Shown in pieces: positions 24,160 to 34,360 of a DNA stretch of 64,000 nt. The position numbers were made by a program, and so were the translations under genes. Source of the DNA: Microbacterium lushaniae (GTDB lineage: Bacteria; Actinomycetota; Actinomycetes; Actinomycetales; Microbacteriaceae). The notes below the pieces were generated by a model. It did not search any database, was not told the DNA's origin, and saw only the letters and a list, made by a program, of their open reading frames with translations. The DNA lies in contig NZ_CP044232.1 in the NCBI RefSeq assembly GCF_008727775.1, positions 558,001 through 622,000 on the forward strand, read 5' to 3'. Position 1 is the stretch's first letter. The number at the start of each line of letters is the position of its first letter.

Positions 24160-25143
24160 TCATGTCGGGGACTCCTCGCGGCGGAGGGTGCGCGTGCGCA
24201 CGAGGCTCGCCACCGTCGCCACCAGGATCGTCGCGCCGATGAACAGCAGCGAGAACCAGATGGGGATCTCCGGTGCCCACTTCACGCCCTGGCCGCCGTT
24301 GATGAAGGGCAGCTCGTTGACGTGCAGGGCGTGCAGCACGAGCTTCATCCCGATGAAGCCCAGGATGACCGCCAGGCCCTGCGAGAGGTAGATCAGGCGC
24401 TTCAGCAGCCCGCCGATGAGGAAGTAGAGCTGCCGCAGCCCCATGAGGGCGAAGGCGTTCGCGGTGAAGACGATGTAGGCCTGCTCGGTGAGTCCGTAGA
24501 TCGCGGGGATGGAATCGACGGCGAAGATCAGGTCGACGAACCCGATGGTGATGATGGTCAGCAGCATCGGGGTGACGAAGCGGCGGCCGTCCTTGACGAC
24601 CGTCAGCCGGTCGCGGTGGTACTCGTCGGTGACCGGGAGGTGACGGCGCACGAAGCGCATGACCCGCCCGTCGGCGGGGTTGCCGTCGCCGTGCGCGAAC
24701 GCCTGCCGGTACGCCAGGAACAGCAGCAGCGCCCCGAAGACGTAGAAGATCCACGACAGGTTCTCGATGAGCGCTGCGCCCACGGCGATGAACCCCCCGC
24801 GCAGGATGAGCGCGATGACGATGCCGATCATCAGCACCTTCTGCTGGTAGATGCGGGGCACCGCGAAGCCGGTCATGACGATGAGGAACACGAAGAGGTT
24901 GTCGATGGACAGCGCCTTCTCGGTCAGGTAGCCCGCGTAGTACTCGCCGCCGAAGTCCCACCCCCACACGAGGCCGATGACGAGGCCGAAGATGAGGGCG
25001 AGGCCGATGTAGAACGCCGACCAGCGCGCCGATTCCCCGATGCTCGGTTCATGCGCCTTGCGCACGTGGGCGAAGAACTCGTACACGAAGAACGCGACGG
25101 TGACGGCGAGGGTGATGCCCCAGACGAGCGGGGTGACGAGCAT
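24160..25143 (-). CDS. TerC/Alx-family membrane protein (probable Mn2+ exporter)
   Basis: 327 residues, about eight membrane helices, with the two family repeats containing acidic motifs: SIDNLFVFLIVMTGF and FVDLIFAVDSIPAIYG. TerC/Alx proteins export manganese and support metallation of secreted proteins. ATG at 25143 with TGGAGA four bases upstream; a much longer in-frame extension upstream overlaps the riboswitch and is not coding. The untranslated leader carries a probable yybP-ykoY manganese riboswitch, which fits this function. Confidence 0.9.
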   Translation of the reverse strand: MLVTPLVWGITLAVTVAFFVYEFFAHVRKAHEPSIGESARWSAFYIGLALIFGLVIGLVWGWDFGGEYYAGYLTEKALSIDNLFVFLIVMTGFAVPRIYQQKVLMIGIVIALILRGGFIAVGAALIENLSWIFYVFGALLLFLAYRQAFAHGDGNPADGRVMRFVRRHLPVTDEYHRDRLTVVKDGRRFVTPMLLTIITIGFVDLIFAVDSIPAIYGLTEQAYIVFTANAFALMGLRQLYFLIGGLLKRLIYLSQGLAVILGFIGMKLVLHALHVNELPFINGGQGVKWAPEIPIWFSLLFIGATILVATVASLVRTRTLRREESPT

Positions 25144-25159
25144 GGGATCTCCAGAGGGT

Positions 25160-25275
25160 AGGCGTTGCCGAACGCCAAGGTCTCCTCCGTCCCGAAAGTA
25201 GCCGGGCCGGCGGGCCGGGACGCTGCATCGAGTCCGTATTGACGGGTCCGCCGCTGGTGGGAGTACTCCCCTTGC
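25160..25275 (-). ncRNA. Probable yybP-ykoY (Mn2+) riboswitch upstream of terC
   Basis: Read on the minus strand, the leader has CAAGGGGAGTA near its 5' end (25263-25275 region) and GGAGACCTTGG near its 3' end (about 25175-25185), the two conserved blocks of yybP-ykoY aptamers; CAAGG and CCTTG can form P1. It is followed by a hairpin GGCGTT-CGGC-AACGCC (25161-25176) just ahead of the ribosome binding site, a plausible expression platform. Association with a TerC gene is classic for this riboswitch. I matched it from memory; a covariance-model search would settle it. Confidence 0.72.
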
Positions 25276-25312
25276 TGTGTGTCGAGGGTACCCGACGCTT
25301 AGCATTGCGCGT

Positions 25313-26510
25313 ATGTCGGATTCTCGGGTCGTCGTGATCGGCGGCGGCAACGCCGGACTGTCGGTGGCCGGACGGCTCAAGCGCGCCGGCATCCGTGACG
25401 TGGTGGTCATCGAGCCGCGGGAGACGCACGTCTTCGCGCCGCTGCAGTCGCACATCGCCGGCGGTGCCGCGCTGGCCGCAGACGCCGTGCGTCCGCAGGG
25501 GGAGGTGACACCGCGCGGCGTGGAGTGGATCCGGGATGCCGCGGTCGACATCCGGCCCGATGCGCGCGAGGTGGTGCTGGCCTCCGGGGCGACCGTCGCC
25601 TACGACCAGCTCGTGGTGTGCCCGGGCATCCAGATGAACTGGTCTGCCGTGCCGGGCCTGGCCGAAGCGATGCAGACGCCGGCGGGGGTGTCGAACTACG
25701 ACCATGCGCTCGCCGTCAAGGCCTCCCCGTTGCTGCGGGATCTGCGCGAGGGCACCGTCGTCTTCGTGCAGGCGGCCGACACGACCTCGTGCCCCGGCGC
25801 CGCGCAGAAGCCCATGTACCTGGCGTGCGCATGGTGGCGGGCGGTGGGCGTGCTCGACCGCATCCGCGTCGTCCTCGTCACGCCCGAGCCGACTCCGCAC
25901 GGCATCCCCGCCATCGACGCCGAGCTGCAGCGCAAGATCGACGAGTACGGCATCGAGGTGCGCTCCGGCACGCACCTGCTGTCGGTGGAGCCGTCGGCGC
26001 GCATGGTCACGATCGGGCGGGGCGATGTCACCGAGACGCTCTCCTACGACGTGCTGCACGCCGCGCCCCGCGCCCCCGCAGAGCGCCCCCGACTGGCTCG
26101 CCGCGACGCCCCTGGCCGCCCCGGCGTCGGAGGGCGGCTGGCTGCGGGTGGATCCGGAGACGCTGCGGCACCGCGACCACCCCGACGTGTGGGGGCTCGG
26201 CGATGCCGCCGACACCGCCTCGTACCGCTCCGGAGGCGCGCTGCGACGCCAGGCCACGGTGCTCGTGCGCAATCTCCTCGCCGCCGTGCGGGGCCAGGAG
26301 CCGCGGGCGCGCTTCGACGGATACTCGGTCTGCCCCTACACCGTGAGCCGGCGCACGGTCGTGTTCGCCGAGTTCGACCGCGCAGGCCGGCTCGCCCCCA
26401 CCGTCCCGTTCTGGCGGACCCTGTTCCGCGAACGTCGTCTGTCGTGGATCGCCGACCGTCGCGTACTCCCGTGGGTGTACTGGCACATGATCCTCAAAGG
26501 ACGAGCCTGA
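25313..26510 (+). pseudogene. SQR-type FAD/NAD(P) oxidoreductase with 7-bp duplication frameshift
   Basis: The first ~250 codons encode a sulfide:quinone-oxidoreductase-like flavoprotein: FAD-binding VVVIGGGNAGLSVAG, Cys103 (VVCPGI), Cys160 in TTSCPGAAQKPMYLAC. At 26063-26076 the heptamer GCGCCCC occurs twice in tandem; it shifts the frame, and with one copy the reading would be HAAPPQSAPDW, as in the family. After the shift the second half continues in the next frame (VWGLGDAADTASYRSGG, CPYTVSRRTVVFAEF) to the TGA at 26508. Unless corrected, the protein is truncated in unrelated sequence. ATG 7 bases after TAGCAT (25300-25305), so leaderless. Could be a sequencing error, recent mutation or a switchable locus. 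Confidence 0.8.
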
Positions 26511-26528
26511 TCTAGTACCTTCTGAGCT

Positions 26529-26675
26529 ATGCCAAGCCGTAGAGGTAAGTCTCGCTCTCGGGTGCCCGTCCGTTCGCCGTACCGTCAGCCGGTGTGGCTC
26601 ATCGTCGGAGTCTCGATCATCGCGCTCGGCACCATCGTGCTGGTGATCGCCGCCTTCCTCACCTACGCGCGTTGA
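26529..26675 (+). CDS. Small basic single-pass membrane protein, 48 residues
   Basis: Starts MPSRRGKSRSRVPVRSPYRQ, followed by one hydrophobic helix (VWLIVGVSIIALGTIVLVI) and a short tail AAFLTYAR. Strongly basic N-terminus, so an N-in orientation is likely. The ATG lies 7 bases after TACCTT (26516-26521), the same leaderless spacing seen at many genes here. Unknown function, possibly a small envelope or regulatory peptide. It is followed by the convergent LLM oxidoreductase gene 14 bases later. Confidence 0.65.
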   Translation: MPSRRGKSRSRVPVRSPYRQPVWLIVGVSIIALGTIVLVIAAFLTYAR

Positions 26676-26689
26676 TCACAGGCGTTTGA

Positions 26690-27673
26690 TCACAGTGCGC
26701 GCAGCTTCTCCAGCAGCGGCTCGGCGACCTCGGTGACGAAGCGGTCCTGCTGCTCGTCACCGATCTGCACGATCGCGACGTCGGTGAAGCCGGCATCCAC
26801 GTAGGGCCGGACGCTCTCGGCCAGTTCGTCCAGGTCGGGACCGCTCGCGATGGACTCGGCGACGTCTTCGGGACGCACGAACTGGGATGCCGCGGAGAAT
26901 CCCGCCGGCGTCGGCAGATCGGCGTTGACGGCCCAGCCGCCCCCGAACCAGCGGAACTGATCGTGTGCGCGGGCGATCGCGGTGTCGCGGTCGGGGTCCC
27001 AGCTGATCGGGATCTGACCGATCTTGCGCGACTCTCCCGACTCCGACCCGCCCATCGGCGACACCGAGTTCCACTTCTGGACCAGCTCGGCGTCGGGGTC
27101 GACGGCGATCATGTGCTCGGCGAGGTCGGTGAAGCTGTCGATGGACTTGTCGCCGGAGACCGCCACGGCGATCGGCACGCCGCCGTCGGGGCAGTCCCAG
27201 ATGCGCGCCGAGTCGACGCGGAAGTAGTCCCCCTCGTAGGTGACGAGGTCGCCGCCATGCAGCTCGCGGATAATCTCGAGGGCTTCCACGAGCATGTCCT
27301 GACGCACCGAGACGGCGGGCCATCCCTCGCCCACGACGTGCTCGTTGAGGTTCTCGCCCGAGCCGACGCCGAGGATGAAGCGCCCCTCCGACAGGAGCTG
27401 CAGCGTCGCGGCCTTCTGCGCGACGACGGCGGGGTGGTAGCGCATCGTGGGGCACGTGACGTAGGTCATGAGTCCGACGTCCTTGGTGGCGTAGGCGACG
27501 GCGCCCAGCACGCTCCACGCGTACGGCGCGTGACCCTGCGACATCAGCCACGGCGAGTAGTGGTCGCTGGAGACGATGAAGTCGAACCCGGCCGACTCGG
27601 CCTTCACGGCGTAGTCGACCAGGTCGCGCGGCCCGCTCTGCTCGGTCATGAGGGTGTATCCGAAACGTGTCAT
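26690..27673 (-). CDS. LLM-class F420-dependent oxidoreductase (G6PDH-like)
   Basis: 327 residues with the luciferase-like TIM barrel: FGYTLMTEQSGPRDLVDYAV, FDFIVSSDHYSPWLMSQGHAP, SEGRFILGVGSGENLNEH. The SSDH...GHAPYAW pattern is that of the group related to F420-dependent glucose-6-phosphate dehydrogenase. It probably transfers hydride to or from coenzyme F420, with an unknown substrate. ATG at 27673 is 7 bases after TATCGT on the minus strand (27681-27686), so leaderless. A long upstream in-frame extension is spurious because it overlaps corA. Confidence 0.85.
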   Translation of the reverse strand: MTRFGYTLMTEQSGPRDLVDYAVKAESAGFDFIVSSDHYSPWLMSQGHAPYAWSVLGAVAYATKDVGLMTYVTCPTMRYHPAVVAQKAATLQLLSEGRFILGVGSGENLNEHVVGEGWPAVSVRQDMLVEALEIIRELHGGDLVTYEGDYFRVDSARIWDCPDGGVPIAVAVSGDKSIDSFTDLAEHMIAVDPDAELVQKWNSVSPMGGSESGESRKIGQIPISWDPDRDTAIARAHDQFRWFGGGWAVNADLPTPAGFSAASQFVRPEDVAESIASGPDLDELAESVRPYVDAGFTDVAIVQIGDEQQDRFVTEVAEPLLEKLRAL

Positions 27674-27745
27674 GGCCTGCACGATACGGATCCGTCTTCC
27701 GTGGCGCCGGGGGCTTGACGGGCCGCGGTGGTCCAGAATGTTCGG

Positions 27746-28744
27746 ATGCCCCTCATCGACAACGGCGTGTACGTCGCCGGCCGCCGCATCCAGAACCCGG
27801 TGAGCCTGGAGCAGACATTCGAGTACATGCGCGAGAACCACGGCATGGCGTGGATCGGGCTCGCCCGGCCCAGCCGCGAGGAGCTCGAGCAGGTCGCGGC
27901 GGAGTTCTCGCTGCATCCCCTCGCCGTGGAAGACGCCCTGTCGGGCCATCAGCGCGCGAAGCTCGAACGCTACGGCGACATCCTCTTCGCCGTCCTCCGC
28001 CCCGCCCACTACGACGATGCGACCGAGTCGGTGGAGTTCGGCGAGCTGCACGTGTTCGTCGGTCCTGACTTCGTCGTCACGGTGCGCCACGCCGACGTCC
28101 CCGACCTCGCGCGCGTGCGCAAGCGCATGGAGGCCCAGCCCGACCTCCTCGCCACGGGTCCCGAGGCCGTGCTCTACGCGATCATGGACGAGGTCGTCGA
28201 CGAGTACGCCCCCGTCACGGCCGGTCTGCAGAACGACGTCGACGAGATCGAAGACCAGCTCTTCTCCGGAAGCGGGGCGGGGCTCTCCCGCCGCATCTAC
28301 GACCTCTCGCGCGAAGTCATCCTGTTCCAGCGGGCCACCGAGCCGCTGCGCGGGATGCTGGATTCCCTCCTGCGCGGAGCCGACAAGTACGGCGTCGACA
28401 TCGAACTGCAGCGATCGCTGCGCGACGTGCTCGACCACGCCCTGCGCATCACCGACAAGCTCGCCTCCCTCCGCGCGATCCTCGAGAACGCCTTGACGGT
28501 CAACGCGACCCTGGAGACCCAGCGGCAGACCGAGACCTCCCTCGCGCAGAACGAGCAGGTGAAGCGGATCTCCGCGTGGGCCGCGATCCTGTTCGGTCCG
28601 ACCCTGGTGGGCACGATCTACGGCATGAACTTCACCTACATGCCCGAGCTGGACTGGGTGTGGGGCTACCCCGCCGCCCTCGCGCTGATGGCCGGGACGT
28701 CGGTCGCGCTGTGGGCGGTGTTCCGCCGCAAGCAGTGGCTCTGA
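27746..28744 (+). CDS. CorA-family Mg2+/Co2+ transporter
   Basis: 332 residues: a large cytoplasmic alpha/beta domain with a long helical region (YDLSREVILFQRATEPLRGM, LRITDKLASLRAILENAL) and two C-terminal membrane helices joined by the diagnostic YGMNF selectivity motif (TIYGMNFTYMPEL). CorA pentamers take up Mg2+ (and Co2+/Ni2+). ATG 27746 chosen: it is 6 bases after CAGAAT (27734-27739) and avoids an 18-base N-terminal extension. Divergent from the LLM oxidoreductase gene. Confidence 0.92.
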   Translation: MPLIDNGVYVAGRRIQNPVSLEQTFEYMRENHGMAWIGLARPSREELEQVAAEFSLHPLAVEDALSGHQRAKLERYGDILFAVLRPAHYDDATESVEFGELHVFVGPDFVVTVRHADVPDLARVRKRMEAQPDLLATGPEAVLYAIMDEVVDEYAPVTAGLQNDVDEIEDQLFSGSGAGLSRRIYDLSREVILFQRATEPLRGMLDSLLRGADKYGVDIELQRSLRDVLDHALRITDKLASLRAILENALTVNATLETQRQTETSLAQNEQVKRISAWAAILFGPTLVGTIYGMNFTYMPELDWVWGYPAALALMAGTSVALWAVFRRKQWL

Positions 28745-28771
28745 CCGACCGCGGGGCCGCCCGGCCGACGG

Positions 28772-29704
28772 TTACGGCACGCGGTGCCCCGCGGCCCGCG
28801 TGAGCGCGTACCACTCGGGGCGGGTGAGCGGGATGTCCGAGCCCTGGGCCGCGCCGGTCACCCGCTCGGGCGTGGTCGTGCCGAGGACGACCTGCATGCC
28901 GGCGGGGTGACGCGTGATCCATGCGGTCGCGATGGCGATCGGCGGCACGTCGTAGGTCGCGGCCAGTTCGTCGATCACCGCGTTGAGCTCGGCGTACTCG
29001 GGCGCGCCGAGGAACACCCCGGTGAAGAACCCGGCCTGGAACGGCGACCACGCCTGCACGGTGATGCCGTGCACGCGGCAGTAGTCCAGGATGCCGCCGG
29101 CGTCGCGCGTGACGGACTGGTCGATGTCCATGTTGGCCGCCAGGCCCTGCGCGACGATCGGGGAGTGGGGGATCGACAGCTGCAGCTGGTTGGCGACGAG
29201 GGGCTGGCGGACCGCCGTGCGCAGCAGGTCGATCTGCCGCGGCGTGTGATTGGACACCCCGAAGGCGCGCACCTTTCCGGCAGCCTCGAGGTCTTCGAAC
29301 GCGCGGGCCACTTCTTCGGGTTCGACGAGGGCGTCGGGGCGATGCAGCAGGAGGATGTCGATGTAATCGGTGCGCAGCGCCTTCAGCGAACCCTCGACCG
29401 AGCGCACCAGGTGCTCGTAGGAGAAGTCGAAGTACGGGCCGTCCTTGACGATGCCCGCCTTCGTCTGGATCGTGATCTCCGCACGCTCGGCGGGGGAGAG
29501 CAGCAGGGCCTCGGCGAAGCGCCGCTCGCAGTGGTGCGGCTCGTTGCCGTAGATGTCGGCATGGTCGAAGAAGTCGATGTCGGCCTCGCGAGCGGCCGAG
29601 ACGAGGGCGCGGATCTCGTCGTCGCTCTTGTCGGTGATGCGCATCATCCCGGCGACGACGTTGGGCACGAGGACATCGGTGGGTCCGAGGAGAACGGTTC
29701 TCAT
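28772..29704 (-). CDS. Aldo/keto reductase
   Basis: 310 residues with the AKR TIM barrel and catalytic tetrad regions: FFDHADIYG (Asp, Tyr), IQTKAG (Lys), ILLLHRPD (His), and the NADPH-binding C-terminal part VVLGTTTPERV. Reduces carbonyl compounds with NADPH; the substrate is not predictable. Similar to the YdhF subgroup. ATG at 29704 is 6 bases after TACCGT (29711-29716, minus strand), so leaderless. Divergent from the PEBP-family gene, with the two promoters back to back in 61 bases. Confidence 0.88.
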   Translation of the reverse strand: MRTVLLGPTDVLVPNVVAGMMRITDKSDDEIRALVSAAREADIDFFDHADIYGNEPHHCERRFAEALLLSPAERAEITIQTKAGIVKDGPYFDFSYEHLVRSVEGSLKALRTDYIDILLLHRPDALVEPEEVARAFEDLEAAGKVRAFGVSNHTPRQIDLLRTAVRQPLVANQLQLSIPHSPIVAQGLAANMDIDQSVTRDAGGILDYCRVHGITVQAWSPFQAGFFTGVFLGAPEYAELNAVIDELAATYDVPPIAIATAWITRHPAGMQVVLGTTTPERVTGAAQGSDIPLTRPEWYALTRAAGHRVP

Positions 29705-29765
29705 GACTTCACGGTAGCCGCGCAAGCCCGCCACCGGGCCGGTTGCGCCTCGATAGGTTCGGGGT

Positions 29766-30290
29766 ATGACCGACCTCACGCGCCCCCAGGCACCCGACCC
29801 GTATCCGCTGCTTCCCGCGGTGGCCGCCTTCCGCCTCGAAAGCGACGACGTCGTCGACGGCCGGCCGCTCGCTCCCGCTCAGGTGGCCGACCACGGCGAC
29901 ACGTCGCCGCACCTGCGCTGGTCGGACGTGCCCGAGGGGACGAAGTCGTTCGTCGTGACGTGCTTCGACCCGGATGCGCCGACCCCGAGCGGGTACTGGC
30001 ACTGGGTTCTGGTCGACCTCCCGGCCTCCGTCACGGAGCTGCCCGCGGGGGCGGCGGACGCGCCGCTTCCGCCCGGCGCCTTCCACGTGCGCAACGACGG
30101 CGGAAAGGCCGGCTACTCCGGCGCCGCACCGCCCGAGGGCGACCAGATGCACCGCTACTTCTTCGTCGTGCATGCGGTGGGAGAGGAGTCCCTCGGCGTG
30201 ACGCCCGACGCCTCCCCGGCGGTGGTGTCGTTCCGTCTGGCCTTCGCGACGCTCGGCCGGGCGATCATCCAAGGGACGTACCAGCGATGA
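29766..30290 (+). CDS. YbhB/YbcL-family (PEBP) protein
   Basis: 174 residues of the phosphatidylethanolamine-binding/Raf-kinase-inhibitor-like family: [60 protein letters not shown] and [10 protein letters not shown] mark the anion-binding pocket (Asp, His). Bacterial members are small cytoplasmic proteins of unclear role. ATG 6 bases after TAGGTT (29754-29759), leaderless. The stop overlaps the next gene's ATG (ATGA), so it is translated together with the F420-type oxidoreductase. Confidence 0.9.
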   Translation: MTDLTRPQAPDPYPLLPAVAAFRLESDDVVDGRPLAPAQVADHGDTSPHLRWSDVPEGTKSFVVTCFDPDAPTPSGYWHWVLVDLPASVTELPAGAADAPLPPGAFHVRNDGGKAGYSGAAPPEGDQMHRYFFVVHAVGEESLGVTPDASPAVVSFRLAFATLGRAIIQGTYQR

Positions 30291-31132
30291 CCGCGGCATC
30301 CGCGTGGAGCACGCGACTGGGGCAGCTGGGCGTCTGGGCGCGCGTGAGCGAGGTCGACGTCGCCTTCGCCCGCGAGGCCGAGCGCCTCGGCTACGGGACG
30401 GTGTGGCTGGGCGGTTCACCCAGCGCCGACCTCCAGCGCGCCGAGGAGGTGCTGGATGGCACGGAGTCGGTGGTCGTGGCCACCGGCATCGTGAACATCT
30501 GGCGTGATGAGGCGGCCGAGCTCGCCGACGCGTACCACCGCATCGTCGCCCGTCACCCGGGGAGGCTGGTGCTCGGCATCGGCTCGGGCCACCAGGAGGC
30601 CACACCGCACCGCACGAAGCCCCTGCAGGCGATGGCCGATTACCTCGACGTGCTGGATGAGCACGGGGTTCCGATCGAGGACCGGGTGCTGTCGGCGCTG
30701 GGGCCGCGGATGCTGGCGCTCGCCGCCGAGCGCAGCGGTGGCACGCATCCGTACCTCACGGTGCCGAGTCAGACGGCAGAGGCTCGTGCGGCCCTCGGAC
30801 CCGACAAGCTCGTCGCCCCCGAGCAGACCGTCGTCCTCGACGCCGACGTCGACGCGGCCCGCCGGGCGGGACGGGCATTCCTGCGGCGGTACCTGCAGCT
30901 GACCAACTACACCGGCAACATGCGTCGCGCCGGGTTCACCGAGTCCGATGTCGCGGGGGAGGGCAGCGACGAGCTGATCGACCGCATCGTCGTGCACGGG
31001 GAGGCGCCCGACCTCGTGCGCGCCGTGCGCGCGCACCTGGACGCCGGAGCCGACCACGTGTGCGTACAGGTGCAGCCGGACGAGGACGCTCCGCGCGCGC
31101 TGGCGGAGATCGCGGCCGCCTTCGCGGAGTAG
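30287..31132 (+). CDS. LLM-class F420-dependent oxidoreductase
   Basis: 281 residues: [29 protein letters not shown] at the start (landmark only, residues 7-35), then [33 protein letters not shown] and a C-terminal [10 protein letters not shown]. This is the luciferase-like group labelled TIGR03620-type in actinobacteria. F420 or flavin dependence is inferred from family. ATGA overlap with the PEBP gene shows co-translation. A strong terminator hairpin lies about 30 bases after the stop. Confidence 0.85.
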   Translation: MTAASAWSTRLGQLGVWARVSEVDVAFAREAERLGYGTVWLGGSPSADLQRAEEVLDGTESVVVATGIVNIWRDEAAELADAYHRIVARHPGRLVLGIGSGHQEATPHRTKPLQAMADYLDVLDEHGVPIEDRVLSALGPRMLALAAERSGGTHPYLTVPSQTAEARAALGPDKLVAPEQTVVLDADVDAARRAGRAFLRRYLQLTNYTGNMRRAGFTESDVAGEGSDELIDRIVVHGEAPDLVRAVRAHLDAGADHVCVQVQPDEDAPRALAEIAAAFAE

Positions 31133-31476
31133 CCGTCGACCCGGCTGCATCGCCGCGGAACGCACGAGCGCCCGCCTCCCCACAGGACGGCGGGCGCTCG
31201 GGCCACGCGGAGCGTGACCGTACGGCGGGGAACCCCCCGGTGTCCCAGCCGAACGTGGCTGCGCTGCGGTTCGAGACGAACGCGCGGCGCTGATGCCGTT
31301 TCCATTGAACCGGGCCGGGGGAGGCGTGCGGGCGCGGATGAGCCCGATCCGAACGCATCCGGAAATCCCGAACACCTCCGAACGCCGCTCGAGATCCCGA
31401 TGCGTGTGCATGGACTCACCCATGCCCCGGGTGGTATACATCAATTCGACGAACTGCGAGCCTCGGGGGAGGGTCA
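31133..31476. other. Intergenic region with terminator and promoter
   Basis: 344 bases. The first part holds the terminator at 31165-31200. The middle has no convincing reading frame on either strand. Near the right end, TGGACT (31411-31416) and TATACA (31435-31440), 18 bases apart, are a plausible promoter for the HTH-DUF2690 gene. Confidence 0.6.
31165..31200 (+). terminator. Terminator of the PEBP-LLM operon
   Basis: CGAGCGCCCGCC (31165-31176) pairs perfectly with GGCGGGCGCTCG (31189-31200), a 12-bp GC-rich stem with a 12-base loop. Confidence 0.8.
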
Positions 31477-32241
31477 TTGCCGGATGTCGATGTGACGGAG
31501 AACGCCGATTCGGTCGCCCAGTTCGTGGCCGATCTGCGCAAGCTGCGGCTGGCCGCGGGAAGCCCGACGCTCGCACGGCTGCAGCACGACACCGGCATCT
31601 CGCGCACCGTCCTTTCGGAGGCCTTCTCCGGGCGCCATCTGCCCTCCACCCGCACGGTGGACGGCATCGCGCGCGCCTGCGGTGGCGACCCCGCCGCCTG
31701 GATCGACCGGCGCGACGCGCTCGCGCAGGCTCGCCGCGCCGCCACCGCCGCGACCGCCGAAACCCCCGCGACCGAGGGCGCAGGCGAGGCACCCCCCGCC
31801 GTCCCGGAGCGGGCGGCGTCCATCCCGCGGCGCACCGCGGGATGGCTCATGGCAGCGGCGTTCCTCGTCGGGGCGCTCGTGAGCGGCACGATCGCCGCCG
31901 TCATCGCGACGCAGATCCTCTCCGCGCAGACCGCGGGTGCTGCGGCGCCGCAGATCGAGGTGGCCTCCGGCGAAGATCCGGCCCTGACGGCCTGCGTCGA
32001 CGACGCGCGCGTGGTCTCGGGCGACGCCCGTGCCGACAGCTTGCTGCTGGAGGTCGTCTGGTCGGACAAGTGCCAGGCCGGCTGGGATGGCCCCGACCGT
32101 CAGGAGGCGACCGAACACGACGTGCCGGGTGCCTACACCGCCCTGGTCGTGCGTCCGAGCCCCGACACGCTCCTGTGCGCCGAGGGCAGTGTCACCGTGG
32201 ACGGCACGCGCATCGATCTGGGTGAGCCGCTGTGCGCGTGA
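31477..32241 (+). CDS. HTH - transmembrane - DUF2690 extracellular domain protein
   Basis: 254 residues. Cytoplasmic N-terminus with an XRE-like helix-turn-helix (LARLQHDTGISRTVLSEAFSG, LPSTRTVDGIARACGG), an Ala/Pro linker, one membrane helix (WLMAAAFLVGALVSGTIAAV) and an outer domain resembling DUF2690: DPALTACVDDARVV, WSDKCQAGW, LLCAEGSV, PLCA with four cysteines. This is a single-chain candidate for reading an outside signal at a DNA-binding domain. TTG start after GGGGGAGGG; a GTG 14 bases downstream is out of frame, so TTG is preferred. It precedes the fused ECF sigma factor gene. Confidence 0.75.
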   Translation: MPDVDVTENADSVAQFVADLRKLRLAAGSPTLARLQHDTGISRTVLSEAFSGRHLPSTRTVDGIARACGGDPAAWIDRRDALAQARRAATAATAETPATEGAGEAPPAVPERAASIPRRTAGWLMAAAFLVGALVSGTIAAVIATQILSAQTAGAAAPQIEVASGEDPALTACVDDARVVSGDARADSLLLEVVWSDKCQAGWDGPDRQEATEHDVPGAYTALVVRPSPDTLLCAEGSVTVDGTRIDLGEPLCA

Positions 32242-32249
32242 GAAAGGAA

Positions 32250-32310
32250 GTGGCGGGGCCCGAACACTCCTCCGGAAGAGCGCTGGGGCCCCGCGTCGAC
32301 GCCCCGCCAC
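32250..32310 (+). terminator. Large nested hairpin after the HTH-DUF2690 gene
   Basis: GTGGCGGGGC (32250-32259) pairs perfectly with GCCCCGCCAC (32301-32310). Inside are further complementary blocks (GGGGCCC, GGGGCCCCG, CTCCTCCGG). It starts eight bases after the stop codon. Bigger and more structured than a simple terminator. Confidence 0.65.
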
Positions 32311-32517
32311 CCTAGTGGCCCCCAAGTAAGGCGTCGCAGACCCTAGCCCCCACCCCCAGGCAGGGGCGCTGGTGTCCTTCATTGATGAGACGCAGTGACG
32401 CGCGATCTATTACGCGGTTCTGCAGAAATCTTCCGCCGCCGCTCTGGGAGGCGTAATGTTTACGGGCGAGCGCTCGCCGTCGGGAATGACGGCGCTGCGC
32501 TCGCGGCGCGAAATCTC

Positions 32518-32538
32518 GCATGTTCAGGGGGAACATGC
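32518..32538. promoter_or_regulatory. Inverted repeat upstream of the ECF sigma gene
   Basis: GCATGTTC-AGGGG-GAACATGC: perfect 8-bp arms, 5-base spacer, ending 13 bases before the chosen ATG at 32552. Candidate operator or RNA hairpin. The whole gap 32242-32551 otherwise contains only the nested hairpin, a C-rich stretch and no convincing gene. Confidence 0.6.
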
Positions 32539-32551
32539 GTTGGGGGGAGAG

Positions 32552-34336
<1,785 letters not shown>

Positions 34337-34360
34337 GCAGAGTTCTCCCCAAGCACCGCG

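Noticed and set aside
24160..25551. 463-residue version of TerC
   Set aside because: The N-terminal extension overlaps the riboswitch-like leader and the divergent flavoprotein gene; the ATG at 25143 has a ribosome binding site and the family N-terminus.
28784..31132. A 782-codon plus-strand frame across the aldo/keto reductase and PEBP genes
   Set aside because: Only the last 281 codons (from the ATG at 30287) are protein-like; the rest runs antisense or out of frame to supported genes.
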